Assembly: GCA_029204225.1 (NCBI GenBank)
Contig: MU832093.1
Span: forward strand, 1 to 64,000
Reading direction: 5' to 3'
From: Diphasiastrum complanatum
Lineage: Eukaryota > Streptophyta > Lycopodiopsida > Lycopodiales > Lycopodiaceae
Length of the DNA stretch: 64,000 bases
Shown: positions 32,600 to 43,983 of the stretch, piece by piece
Position numbering within the stretch: position 1 is the first letter of the stretch
Layout: each line of letters starts with the position of its first letter
Position numbers and translations under genes: made by a program
Notes under the pieces: model-generated
Told to the model about the DNA's origin: nothing
Database searches by the model: none
The model's input: only the letters and a program-made list of their open reading frames with translations

Positions 32600-33165
32600 T
32601 ACCGCTGCAATCTTAACTACACAGAGTTGATCAAACAGGAGCTGCAGAAGCTGCTCGACGTCGATTTCATTTATGAAATTGAACACACAGAATGAGTATC
32701 GCCGATAGTCATAGTACCCAAGAAGAACAACAAAATGCAGATTTGTGTGACCCTGAAGCCGCTAAATGCGGTTACAAAGAAAGACCATTTTCCCTTACCA
32801 TTCACGAATAGTGTTCTGGATAGAGTAGCATAAGCAGAAACTTACAGTTTTCTGGATGGCTTTAGCGGCTACAATCTAGTGAAGATAACATCAAACGATT
32901 AGCACAAGACAACGTTTGCCACTGAATGGGAACTTATGCCTATAAGGTGATGTCGTTTGGACTTTGTAATGCCCCAAGCACTTTCCAACGAGATATGCAA
33001 TTGGCATTTAAGGAGTACTTGTAAACATTTCTAGAGATTTTCTTGGATGATCTATGTGTGCACGGACCAAACTCAAAATACCTATCCAACTTGGAAAAAG
33101 TGTTGAAGCAATGCCGTGAATAGCAGATATTCTTGAATCTAGTGAAGTGTCAATTTTAGATGACA
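32600..33165 (+). pseudogene. Ty3/gypsy reverse transcriptase, plus strand, many stops
   Basis: Reading through stops: FIYEIEHTE, VSPIVIVPKKNNKMQ, LNAVTKKDHFPLP, YSFLDGFSGYN, VMSFGLCNAPSTFQRDM and IFLDDLCVHG. These are consecutive gypsy RT blocks with catalytic LDD. It is clearly related to the minus-strand RT at 33.9-34.7 kb. Confidence 0.8.
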
Positions 33166-33267
33166 CGTCCCACGGTGTATGTTTTTATGGGTCATGAAGA
33201 CAGATCCAGCTTGATGATGACCAACAGCACATACAAGGATCAGATCATCCATATAGGAGTCATCACA

Positions 33268-33412
33268 GCCAAATCTAATAGAATCAAGCCAGATCTAATG
33301 AGATTTAGTCAGATCAAGCGACATTCATCAAGATGCAACAAGATCAAACAAGATCTGGACAGATCAGACAGGATCGAGTAAGATCCAAGTAGGATCTAGA
33401 TCCAGATAAGAT
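33268..33412. repeat. Short-period degenerate repeat based on AGATC
   Basis: AGATC or a one-base variant recurs roughly every 10-11 bases for about 145 bp. Confidence 0.6.
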
Positions 33413-33639
33413 AAAAAAGATAGCAGATTATTATCAGACCAGTTGCCTGCTTAAGAAACGTATCAGAAAATCTTTTTCATATTCACCTGGTCGTGCTAGA
33501 ATTCCTCCTATGGCATACTTACTTGTGTCGGTATGCACGTGGAATTTCTTTTGTGTAATGCGGGGAACGAAGTATGGGTTCGGTAGTAAGTGTTGTTTTC
33601 AAGTCAAAAGCTTTTATGCATTCTTCGATCCATCTAGGG

Positions 33640-33845
33640 TTGCACAACTAAATAAACGAGCCTTGCCTTACCGGCGTAGTCGATTATGAAGATGCGGTAA
33701 TAATTAGTATGGCCGAGGAAGACATAACCTTCTTGGGTCCATCTAGGGTCGACGACCACAACTAAATAAACGAGGCCTTACCGGCGTAGTCGATTATGAA
33801 GATGCAGTAATAATTAGTATGGCCAAGGAAGACATAAACTTCTTT
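33640..33845. repeat. Two-copy direct repeat, about 110-bp period
   Basis: The blocks from CTAAATAAACGAG through GGAAGACATAA occur at about 33648 and 33762 with only a few differences, so the duplication is recent. Confidence 0.85.
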
Positions 33846-33889
33846 CACCATTGCAGGTAAAGGCATCTCAACTATAACCTTGATCTTTG

Positions 33890-34880
33890 AAAGATCGGTA
33901 GAAATACCATCCTTGGAAATAATATTTTCTAGGACCCCATGGGTAAACCAGATTTGGCTTTTTTTTTAGGGTTTAGTGATATACCGAACCTATGACAGTG
34001 AATGAATATCGTTTCAAGGGCTTCGAGGTGTTTGTCTGTAAAAGAATGTACACCCAAATCATCGAGATAAATCTCGACAATTCGATGTAACAAATCTTGG
34101 AACGCCATTTGCATGACGCGTTGGAACGTGGAAGGGGCATTGCATAAGCCAGAAGGCATGACGTGATAAATATAAATGTCGTTTTCCGAAGCAAAGGCTA
34201 TCTTGTGTTTATCCTCAAGGGCTATTTGAACTAGAAAATAGCCACTAAAATCATCTAAGAAGCTGAAAGCTTCAGCTCTTGCCATTTCCTCTAGGATTTG
34301 TGTCGTTAAGGATAATGAGATGGTCTTTTTTAGTAACCGCATTAAGGTTTTTGAGATCAATGTAGATACGAAGCTTGCCGTTTTTGCTGGGAACTGGGTG
34401 ATACCCAATCTGTGTGTTGGACTTCATAAATGAAACTAGCATCGAGGAGCTTCTTAATATCTTCGTCAACTCATTCACGATAAACCGGGTTACAACGGTA
34501 AGGCTTAGCCCAAATAGGCATAGTGCTCTCCTCTAAAGGAATAGTATGGATGGCTATTTTAGGTGGAACTCCTTTCATTTCTGTATAATTCCAAACAAAT
34601 ACATCCCTGTATTTGCGTAGCGTGAGGTGGGCTCCGACATGAACGATATGATCCATGTCCTCACCAGGATCTTTAAGATCTAGCTACATGGTCTTTGCTG
34701 GTCCTTCAAAGGACTGGAAAGCTTGTGTAGGTTCCCCTTGGAATTGTCACAACTGGATGACCACGTCATCAAGTGTAAAATCTTTGAATTTGCTTGGTAG
34801 GTCAAAAGGAGGTTCCACAAAGTTCTCTGGAACTTTGGGAATCATCGATATGGATGTGCTAGCAGATGTGGAAGCACACA
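33890..34880 (-). pseudogene. Ty3/gypsy RT and upstream linker, minus strand
   Basis: Minus strand: a linker (VPENFVEPPFDLPSKFKDF, then LTLRKYRDVFVWNYTEM) leads into the RT with KPYRCNPVY, FIYEVQHTDWVSP, LNAVTKKDH, FSFLDDFSGYF, VMPSGLCNAPSTFQRVM and EIYLDDLGVHS. The frame is broken by stops and small shifts. It faces the related plus-strand RT at 32.6-33.2 kb. Confidence 0.82.
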
Positions 34881-35600
34881 CAGAGATTGCGATTTTGTGT
34901 AGGTTGTGTGTCTATGTACTGGTGGGAATGGCGCCAAATGTTCACAGATTTCCTGACTGAGAATCTGTGAAGTAAGTAGCTATTGCTTTTCTTGATTCCT
35001 TATCTCTGGAATCCAGGTGTTTCTGCCCGTTCCAAGCGGTTGGCTCTCTTAACGTTATCTTCTTAGTTCAAAGCCAGATTATGCAGAAAGGTGTGGTTCG
35101 TTGTAGTATATTTCTTAGCCTGTCAATGGGATGCTCGGGTAGCGTTCACTCCAATTGCAAGCACACAATCAAACATGCAACTTAAACCATTCATCTACAG
35201 ATCTGCATGCAATGCTGATGAATTCCAATAAGTTCTTGCTAATAACTACTTCTAAAACATTAGAAAGAAACAAACAAGATGCTCAATTTAATCTACAAAT
35301 GAACAGAACTGAAGGCAAGAAACAAGAAACTAATTACTAAGCAGCATATTGAAAGTCCAAGGATCAAGAAACACACAATTTTTGATTCCTGGACAGCCCA
35401 AGAACATCAAAATATGGAATGTCTAGGTTATGCAAAATCTATACCACAATTCCAGCCTGTTCATTTTACTTGTATGTTGAAAACTACATTAAAAACATAG
35501 AACAAGAGATCTAATCCACTCTATTCCACATTGCATAATGAAAGAAAGCAGAAAATTAATCTAATTCCACAACCACATTCAAGGAAATGCTTCTTGGTTT
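34881..35600. other. No gene seen
   Basis: Possibly retroelement flank; no domain or terminal repeat identified. Confidence 0.4.
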
Positions 35601-35604
35601 CCAA

Positions 35605-35675
35605 GGGGAGGCTCGAACCTGGGACCAAAGAAACTTTGGATGCCAAGCTAACCAGTTGAGCCAACCCCGTTGGGT
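35605..35675 (-). ncRNA. tRNA-like Pol III promoter, probable SINE head
   Basis: The minus strand contains an A-box-like TTGGCTCAACTGGTTAGC (35664-35647) and a B-box-like CCCAGGTTCGAGCCTCCC (35622-35605) at normal spacing. The T-arm cannot pair properly and the acceptor stem is poor, so this is not a functional tRNA. Plant tRNA-derived SINEs have this type of head. The body and tail are not clear. Confidence 0.45.
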
Positions 35676-35689
35676 AAAATATAAATATG

Positions 35690-36364
35690 ACTGCTAAAAC
35701 TTTCTTTCTCCAATCGCAACACCATTGTTGCAGACATTGGAGAAGTAAGAACCAGTATTATTTATGGAAATGGAACTAGTATTAAGGAAATGGAAGGGCA
35801 TGCTCATAATAGAATCACTCAAGAAAACCATCATGAACAAGGAGCTTCTAGAATGTCAAGAACTCGTGGAAGATCTTCTTATTCAATACAAAAGAAAATG
35901 ACATTACATGTAAAGCTCCCTCACAAGAGAGGGGGGCTCTGAAATAAACTAAGAGGCTGTCCATGTGGAGCCTAAGTAGCAATTTCACAATTTACAAATT
36001 CCAAGTGGAATTAGCTCTTTCACCAGAGGTCACCATCAAAAGGTGGCTCACTCTAATTTATTTAAGAGTGGTCTACTTGCATTTATTGTATTGCCTAGAA
36101 ATACTACTAGCTCCTACATGGTCATTCCTTCTCTTGAGATTCACCATGAGGCTCACATGATTTAAAACTGTATTCCTAGCTAGTATTTCTTGGCTCTCAT
36201 GGTTGGCTCTCATCTTCATCCTTCTCTCTTCCTTCTAGGACCTCCTCGGTCTAGGGTGAGAGGTGCTCTTTTATAACAGCTCTGTTCGGCATCTTGGGGA
36301 TTCCTTGGAATATGCCAACAATTATCAAAAACTACCCTCACGGTTTTAAAGGAGCATATAAACA
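35690..36364. other. No gene seen
   Basis: No supported coding or repeat structure. Confidence 0.4.
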
Positions 36365-36480
36365 GTACCAAATATGGGTACATAATACCAAATATTGATA
36401 CATAACATAGTACCAAATATTGATACATAACATAGTACCAAAACAGAGGCAATAGGTACCAAACATTAAGAATTGATATC
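36365..36480. repeat. 25-bp tandem repeat ACCAAATATTGATACATAAC
   Basis: Two perfect 25-bp units (36388 and 36413) with diverged units on each side (36368, 36438, 36459), all starting ACCAAA. Confidence 0.8.
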
Positions 36481-36659
36481 CAAAATAGTTCAAAACAGTT
36501 TCAGCTTGGTGCTAAAATAGTACCAAAATGTACCAAAATTTAGGCAATTGGTAATAATAGCACAAAATAACTAGTAGAAAGTATCACAAAAGTATTGATA
36601 ATTTATTTTGCGGGTATTGCTGAATACATTGTTGTTAGTTAATTGAGCTCATATGCTTT

Positions 36660-37799
36660 AATAATTTCAAGATGACAACATAATCACAAGTGTCTCTGTG
36701 TAAAATGTTGAGCTACCTTTGAAAAATCTTTGTTGCATTTTTTCATGGAAGCAGGTACGCAGTATTTTCATGACCTTCGAATATCTCATGCTGCTCCATA
36801 TAATGACTTGCACTCCCACTTCGGCTAGTTTTTTCAAAAACATCTTAGCCCTAGGCCTCAGAAAACAGTAGCAGTGTTCATGCACTCGGATTACGTTGCT
36901 TTTGAAGAAATTTACAAAAGGGCCATCCGAAAATATTCGATAATTATTTAACAACACCCCGTTTATATCGAGGATGATCAACCTCCTGCGGCCCTAGCTG
37001 GAATGTCATAAGCATTGGGGGCCCTGATCGTCGTCTTTTATCCACCAAGAGGTGGGTGCTACAAACACATAAGAACAAGAAAACGACAAGAAATGCCTTG
37101 TTTCCCTTTTAATAATAACAAATGTCTTCTTAACATATCAGATAGCGGTGATACTGATCACTCGATGAATTTGGTCACACTTCATAACACAATAGATAAC
37201 ATTATTCTACTTTTAATGCAACATAGTGTGCACGTGTTACATCTTGTTTGCATGAGTTTTAATGTTATATGGTCTGGAGCGCTTTATCTTTTTAAGGGGA
37301 TATAACTCTGATAACAGAGTATCGTCGCACAGATCTTCACTTGTCTCAGGTTCAAAAGTGTGCAGAGTTTCACCCTTCTCTGCCTTGGACTCCTCCCCTA
37401 TTGTTTCACCTTTTTGGGGCCCGGGGCCCTTCAACTTAATCACCTGTCCCTTCATTTTTCACATCCACATACATATCCTCCTGCTCTTAATCCTATTGGT
37501 CCTGCATTGTCTAGCGGTCCTACTGTGCCTGGCCTAGGCTACTCTTGGTCTTGCTGCTGCTCTTGCTGGTCTTGCTGCTCTTGGTCTTGTTGTTGGTCTT
37601 GCTGGTCTTGCTGTGCATGGTTTTGATGCTGGTCCTGCTCTTGATGCTCCTGCTGGTCCCGCTTTTTCTCCATATCATCCAACTCATCTATGTCAATAGT
37701 AATTTTTGTCTTGCCTGTTTTTTCTGTTGTCTGATGGTGGGGCTGCTTTGTTGCGAAGTAGTCTATATCATCCTTGAGCTTTGAAAGTTCTAACTTCAT
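36660..37799 (-). CDS. Probable FCP1-like HAD phosphatase gene or gene fragment, minus strand
   Basis: Three minus-strand coding blocks lie in order. 37799-37539 reads MKLELSKLKDDIDYFATKQ followed by an acidic segment and a long Gln/Asp tract. 37455-37237 is basic and acidic (KLKGPGPQKGETIGEESKAEKG) with a nuclear-signal-like PLKKIKRSRP. About 36990-36718 has RLIILDINGVLL, FLRPRAKMFLKKLAEVGVQVIIWSSM, the start of an FCP1/NIF-type HAD fold. In plant members of this family the usual DxDx motif is often DxNG, as here, so catalysis is doubtful. The third block ends at a good donor (CAAAG|GTAGCT); the acceptors and the joins between blocks are unresolved, and no downstream exon was found. An LTR begins directly upstream of the first ATG. 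Confidence 0.45.
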
Positions 37800-38306
37800 G
37801 ACCTTTGAAATGACACCAAAATCATGTTATTTAGACATATAGGCCAAAATTGGCTATTTTAGGCTACTTGTGCCCTAAAATTGGCCCTAAGTTCTAGAGA
37901 GAGGAGAGAGGAGAGAGTCATCTCTCTCAACTATATTAGGCTGAAATTTGTGGAGAATGGTTGGAGAAACTTTTTGTATTGTTGAGAGAGATCAATAGAT
38001 CATTGTCACAGTTTCTTCCTCCATTGAGAGCATTGCTTTGTGTATTGTCTTCAAGCTTTTGTGTATGATCTTAAGAGGTTTCCAAAAGTGATAGGTTGTT
38101 GTTGGGAGCCTTGTTTGCTGCTATTTTTTACTGCCACTAGTACCTATTATTAGTTTCTTTTGTCTCTTAAATGCTTTGTCAAGTTCTTGTGTATCAAAGA
38201 TAGCATTAGGATGTTTTGCCATTTCTAGCTTTTGTAGCTTGTTGTGCAAAGATCTTAGCCAAGTATTTTGGGAGTTTGGATCCATTAGAGATCCACTTTT
38301 TTCACA
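37800..38306 (+). repeat. 5' LTR, truncated at its start
   Basis: Aligns base for base with 43212-43717. The first 152 bp of the LTR are missing, replaced by the minus-strand HAD-like gene sequence. The LTR ends CTTTTTTCACA. Confidence 0.85.
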
Positions 38307-38319
38307 TGGTATCAAAGCT
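38307..38319 (+). promoter_or_regulatory. Primer binding site (tRNA-Met)
   Basis: TGGTATCAAAGCT directly follows the LTR end, with one difference from the tRNA-Met consensus. Confidence 0.88.
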
Positions 38320-38601
38320 AGTTGGCTACTATTTCTAGTAAGGTTTTCATTTATGGTGATGTTTGGATGTTTGATCAAGTTCTAGCATGATTATGCATTG
38401 CATTGTTGATCAAATCTTACTAACTTTTGTTTGTTGAGTTGAACTTGTGGATCAAAAGCATATTTCAGGTCTATTGAAGGTCAAAGGCTGAGAAGAAGCT
38501 ATTTTGGATCAGATCATAACACCTAATCATTTGTTGATTGTGAGGCTTGTGCATATTCAATACTAACAATGTTTAGTTCAATCTATTGTTGACAATCTCC
38601 A

Positions 38602-38674
38602 CTTCTGTGGATGAACACTCTCCTTTGTGGATGAACACTCTCCTTAAGTGGATGAACCTTCTCCTTAAGTGGAT
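38602..38674. repeat. 21-bp tandem repeat in the element leader
   Basis: GTGGATGAACACTCTCCTTAA occurs three times with minor changes plus a partial fourth copy. Confidence 0.85.
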
Positions 38675-39463
38675 GACAAATACTCTTTGAGTGATTTTGT
38701 AATTCTCCAAAAGGCTAAGCAAAGCTCCCACTTGGATGAAAGATCCCCTTTTGGGTGAACAGATTGTCAACAATCTTTTGCATAAATTTTGGTGTACTTT
38801 GTTGAGCATGTAAGTAACTCTCCTTATGTAATTTGATTGGATCATTTTCTGGAAGGTTTTAACCATTATGCAAATGTGTTTTCAGGTTCTTAACAAGTTG
38901 AGGAACATTATCATGTGAAGTGATCTTAGATCTACATCTAAACACCAAGATTTGACAAGCTAGTGAAGCTAGTCTTGTGATTCACTAAGTGTGCTCTTTC
39001 ATTCACCTCTAAAGCTTGTATTTATCATTTGCTGGAGTTTATAAACTTTTAGAAGTGTGGTTTACATGTGGTTTTACAGGTTGAATCAATATCTTAGTGT
39101 GTTGATCATATGTTGATCAAGTTTGTTCAATTCTAGATATTCTTGGCAGCCTAGTCTTTTGTATTTTCTAATAATGCAAGTAACTCTTCACACCATAACT
39201 TGATTTGGTCACTTGCTGGAAAGTTTGAGAGCTTAAGCAAGAGTGTGTTCAAGTTGGTTTGAGTTTGTAATCCATTCTTAGTGTGTGCAAAGTGTTGCAT
39301 GTGTTTCAATCTTCTTTTCTATACTTAGAAACCAGCCAAGTTCAAGATAGAAGTGTTTTAGGGTCCTAGATCTTCTGAGATCTCCTTATCCATCATTTGT
39401 TGAGAGAAAGTGAGTGCTAGGTGCAATAGGACAGAGCCTAAAAGTTGAAGAATCATTATATTC

Positions 39464-40793
39464 ATGGCTTCCAATGGTGGGATCATGTTAGAAACTAATG
39501 ATAGGTTGAGTTCATCAAACTACTCTACTTGGAAAATGAGGATGGAGTCCTTACTTGAGTTGAATGAACTCATGGACATAGTTGCAGGAACTAAAGAGAG
39601 ACCACCCACAGTTCAAGAGCAACAAAGGTTTGATAAAAACGCTAAAAAGGCTCTTCATATCATTAAAATGAATGTTACCAATGAACTTCTCAAGGAAGTT
39701 GGTAAAAGTCAAAGTGCAAGTGAGGCATGGAATGCCTTGAAGAAGCTCTTTGAGTCAAAGTCCACATCTAGGGTATTGACCCTAAGGAGACAAATATTTT
39801 CTAATAGACAAAGAGAGGGAGAAAGTGCTCATGCATTTGTCTTGAGGGTTAAGTCCTTAAGTGATGATCTAGCATGCATTGATGAAAGCATAAAAGATGG
39901 TGAAATAGTCCAAGTTATGTTGAATGGTTTGCTAGATGAACATGCTCACCTTGTGCAAAGTTTTTCCATTCAAAGAGTCTTGCCAAGTGTGGTTGACTTG
40001 CAAGAAATCTTATTGGCTGAAGAACATAGGTTGCAATCAAAGCTTGATGGTGCATCCTTGCAAGGTGGAGGTGAAGAGGCTTTCTTCACAAAAGGCAAAG
40101 TCAAAGGCAAAGGTAAAGGCAAAGGGAAATGGTCCAAAGGTGGTAACTTGGATTATGATGATCACTCTTCCTCCTCCTCTTCTACTTCTTTTAGAAAGAA
40201 AGATAAGTCGAAGTTCAAGTGCCTTTATTGTGGGCTAAAAGGTCATTTTGCAAATGAATGTCATAAGAAGCAAAGTAATGAAGGTAGCAAGCAAAGCAAC
40301 TTTTGTACTTCTAATGAGGATCTAGATTCTTGTGATTCTCTCATGATGTGTTCTTCAAGTCTAATGTCAAGTATAAGTGACAAGGATTCATGGTGGATAG
40401 ATAGTGGATTTAGTTCACACATGACTAGTCACAAGGAGTTCTTTACTTCTTTGATCTCTTATGTTAGAACCAAGAAAGTGGTTCACATGCCAAATGGTGG
40501 TGAGTGTATGATCAAAGGTATTGGCTCAATTCCTATTTGTCTTTCTACTAATAGGAATGCAAGGCTTGATGGTGCTCTTTACATTCCTTCACTTTCAAGG
40601 AATTTGCTAAGTGTTGGTCAAATGTTAAAGAAAGGGTACAAGACAAAGTTTGTTGGGGATGTTGCTTCATTACTAAGGGAGATGTCTTGATTGCTAGAGG
40701 CAATAGACAAGGTAGACTTTACAAGCTTGATGCATTTTTTATGTCTAACAAGAGGAATGAAATGGATGTTGGTGGTTCTCTCAACTTTCAAAA
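39464..40793 (+). pseudogene. copia gag and protease, nearly intact
   Basis: The ATG at 39464 opens a 408-codon frame. It includes the gag start (MLETNDRLSSSNYSTWKM), the UBN2 core, a Lys/Gly-rich linker (KGKVKGKGKGKGKW), the knuckle CLYCGLKGHFANEC (about 40220-40262) and the protease with WWIDSGFSSHM, where Ala after DSG is changed to Phe. That change and a frameshift near 40660, after which the pre-integrase lead-in (VLIARGNRQGRLYKLDAFF) continues in another frame to about 40793, leave protease doubtful but gag possibly functional. The leader before gag is over 1.1 kb. Confidence 0.88.
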
Positions 40794-43048
40794 AGTCAAT
40801 TCATAGCATCAATAAGATTGGTAGATCTTATGCAAATTCTAAAGAGATTCCTTATGCTAGATCTAGGTTGAGATTTAATGAGCTTCTTGGAGATAGTTAT
40901 TGTTGTGCTAACTTGGAAACTTTTGGTGAATCTATGATCAATGTTTTAGATCCATTGGATCCTGAAGATGGACTAGCGCTACCTACTAGTCAAATAGAGT
41001 CATGTGGTGCTAAATTAGTATCATGTTTGAACTCTTCTACCCATAGATTTCCAAGTCTTGGTGGCTCTTCAATGGAACTACATGGCAAGTGCAAAAATGA
41101 AAAAGGTAAGAAGAGAGCTAACTTCATCAATGGAGGTGATGAAAACTCTTCTTTGGAAATGGTTGTTGCTAATGACTTATTTACTCATTTGGAAAGAAAT
41201 GGTGCTTTGTGCATGTTTGAAGAAAAAGTTTCTTTTGCATCTTTATGTGATAAGTCCAAGAAAGTCATTTGTGCAATAAGTGGTGTCACATGTATTCATA
41301 AAGAAAGTAGATCAAAAGGTTCTATCATGAGACTTGGTGAGGAAGATCTCAAGTCAAAAGGGAGAGATGAATGTGAAGTGTTCAAAGTAGGATGTACTTT
41401 GAACGGTGCTTTTGTGAATGATAGTGAGGGTTCATTATCATTACCTATATCATTGATTAGAAGTCCAGGTTTGACAAGAAAAAGTACTTCAATCATTCTT
41501 ATGTTGAAGGTACTATGTATTCTTTTCATGGCTTCTGATGTTTGAGATTCTTACATTTCTTATGATGCAACTATCAAGAGGGAGATTGCTAACTTTTGTG
41601 GTGTGATCATTAAGAGGGAGTCTTGTGAAGGAGAGGGCAAAGGAAGAGTGACTCTTGGGAAGATCAAAGGCATGGATCTTACACCTCTTCATCAACTCAA
41701 AGGATGCTATGATTGTGGTGGAGTGTTCATGCATGATCAAGATGGCAAAAGGTTGGATGAAGCAGACTACATGGAGCAACTCAAGTGGCAATTTCTTCAA
41801 GGCAAGGAAGATCTCATTGGTGAGCACATTGAGGTTTGGTTTGAAATCAAATGAGCTGGTTTGATTAGGTTTGATACTGAACTTCATCTACTCTACTTCA
41901 TGTTGGATAGAATTGTAGAAATCTATCTTTTGGTTTATGAAGGTGACATTGTTTTCACTAACTATAGTGAAAGGTTGAAATCAAGCAATGATGAGATCTT
42001 GTGGGATGTTAATCATGTGTTTGAGAGAGAGTATCTTCCGAGGTTCAGATATGAAGATGTTTATAAATGCAAAGTCCTTGATGTTTTATTGGAAGGATGT
42101 TGATCTTGAATTGCTTCATCAACACCAAGAGGCAAGTAGCAATTGGAAGCAAGTCAAAAGCATCAAAAGGGAGCCACATGGGCAAAGCATTTTGAATCTG
42201 TTTTTACAGGTTTTTGAAGGTTCAAGTAAGGTTCTTGGAGCAGCAAGAAAGTGTCCTTTTACTCTACCTTACTTGTTTAATCTCATGTATGAACATTGCC
42301 ATGTCAATGTGTTGGAATTGTCAAAATTCAATGAAACTAGTTCCATAGTTTTGCATCCTTTGGATCTTGGAGATGGAATAGTTATCAAAGCTGGTTTTTA
42401 TGATCAAGTACATGCATTCATTCAAATCTTGAAAGATATTGAAGTGGTCAATATGTTTACTTTTGAGCAGAGTTCAAGATCTAGCATCTTAGTGTTGGCA
42501 AATTGGCAAATTGTTGACAATGTAGGATCAAGGGTTGTATGCAAATCTTGTGGAGATACTTCAAATATTTCAAGTTCAGGTTTTGCTCATTCAAATGGAG
42601 CAAAGAACACATCATTTTGGAATTCATTCACTCAAGGGCTTTCATGGATTGGAGATCTACAAAGGCAAGGTGGTGATGGAGGTTTATTCATGGAGAAACA
42701 TGGTGCATTCACAATGGGCATAGTGGAATGTGGAGGAGGCATGCAAACACTTGTTGGTTACTTTCACTTACAACTTGTGTGCTGTTGTTTTACAGAGAAT
42801 TCAAAACTGGATACATGGAGGTATCCTTTCATTATGATTCTATGTTTTTTTACATGTATCTTGTTCACCATTCTATGTAAAATTGATGTAAGGAATAGTG
42901 AAGCATCCTATATGGACACTATTATCTATATCAATTATGTTGTACTTCATATTGTACATATTAGAAAACCTGAGAAGAGATCTATTATCTTGATGGAGAT
43001 CATTCTTAGGTTGGAGCAAAGTAGTGTTGTAAAACTAGCAAGTTAAGT
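40794..43048 (+). CDS. Unrecognised region replacing pol; several long ORFs
   Basis: Frame 2 stays open from 40691 to 41545 (284 codons, SRLRFNELLGDSYCC..., FKVGCTLNGAFVNDSEGS). A second piece, 41603-41854, reads CYDCGGVFMHDQDGKRLDEADYM; 41861-42103 reads YSERLKSSNDEILW. The last and longest, 41988-43046 (352 codons), has LVLANWQIVDNVG, CKSCGDTS and a hydrophobic stretch near 42830-42885. None matches integrase, RT or RNase H. ORFs overlap in different frames, so indels exist. A segment near 41374-41430 recurs at about 31065, so part of this is family sequence and not a private insertion. Function unknown; captured host sequence or a lineage-specific ORF are both possible. Confidence 0.45.
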
Positions 43049-43059
43049 TGAAGAGGGAG
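43049..43059 (+). other. Polypurine tract
   Basis: GAAGAGGGAG directly before the LTR start TGTGAAAATTG. Confidence 0.8.
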
Positions 43060-43717
43060 TGTGAAAATTGTCAACATTTCCTAGCCAGTTTGAGGCCTAA
43101 ATTGGCAATTTTTGTACATAGTTTTGGATCTAACCTTTCACACGTGTGAAATAGGCCTAGATACTTTTATTTTAGTATATATTTCATGTTGAAGAAGTTT
43201 CAAACTTCAAGACCTTAGAAATGACACCAAAATCATGTTATTTAGACATATAGGCCAAAATTGGCTATTTTAGGCAATTGGTGCCCTAAAATTGGCCCTA
43301 AGTTCTAGAGAGAGGAGAGAGGAGAGAGTCATCTCTCTCAACTATATTAGGCTGAAATTTGTGGAGAATGGTTGGAGAAACTTTTTGTATTGTTGAGAGA
43401 GATCAATAGATCATTGTCATAGTTTCTTCCTCCATTGAGAGAATTGCTTTGTGTATTGTCTTCAAGATTTTGTGTATGATCTTAAGAGGTTTCCAAAACT
43501 GGTAGGCTGTTGTTGGGAGCCTTGTTTGTTGTTATTTTTGGCTGCCATCAGTACCTATTATTAGTTTCTTTTGTCTCTTGAATGCTTTGTCAAGTTCATG
43601 TGTATCAAAGGTAGCATTAGGATGCTTTGCCATTTCTAGCTTTTGTAGCTTGTTGTGCAAAGATCTTAGCCAAGTACTTTGGGAGTTTGGATCCATTCAA
43701 GATCCACTTTTTTCACA
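43060..43717 (+). repeat. 3' LTR, 658 bp
   Basis: Starts TGTGAAAATTGTC after the purine tract and ends TTTTTTCACA. The last 506 bp match the 5' LTR. Confidence 0.88.
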
Positions 43718-43983
43718 ATATATATGTGCACCTAAGGTTACCCATGTGAAGTGTTGAAAAGGGCTGAAAATTCAAGTTTTTTGGGGGCAAATTGCCATCA
43801 ATTGAGAGAAAAAAATTTAAGTCTTCCAATAACACAATGAAGAGTCAAGTCTAGTTCCACATACAATTGAAACATTGAAATTTTAATCATTTGATGGAAC
43901 GTTATGTCTCGTGAAGTGACCAAGGGTTTTATGTGTACTTTTGTGTGCATGCGCACAAAAATGTGCTGAAAACAACTCTAGTG

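Larger units (their letters stand above)
37800..43717 (+). mobile_element. Non-autonomous copia element: gag-protease only, with a novel internal region
   Basis: LTRs (37800-38306 and 43060-43717), a tRNA-Met primer site, a long leader, gag, protease and a polypurine tract are all present. The integrase, RT and RNase H are absent. About 2.25 kb of unrecognised sequence lies between the protease and the purine tract. The 5' LTR lacks the first 152 bp seen in the 3' LTR. By eye the LTRs differ at only a few per cent of positions, so this is a fairly young insertion. Elements with only gag between LTRs are known in plants and rely on autonomous relatives. Confidence 0.85.

Noticed and set aside
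35605-35675. A functional tRNA gene
   Set aside because: A and B boxes are present but the T-arm and acceptor stem do not pair, so it was kept only as a SINE-like head.
38602-38674. CRISPR-like array of 21-bp repeats
   Set aside because: The units are directly tandem without unique spacers and lie in a retrotransposon leader in plant DNA.
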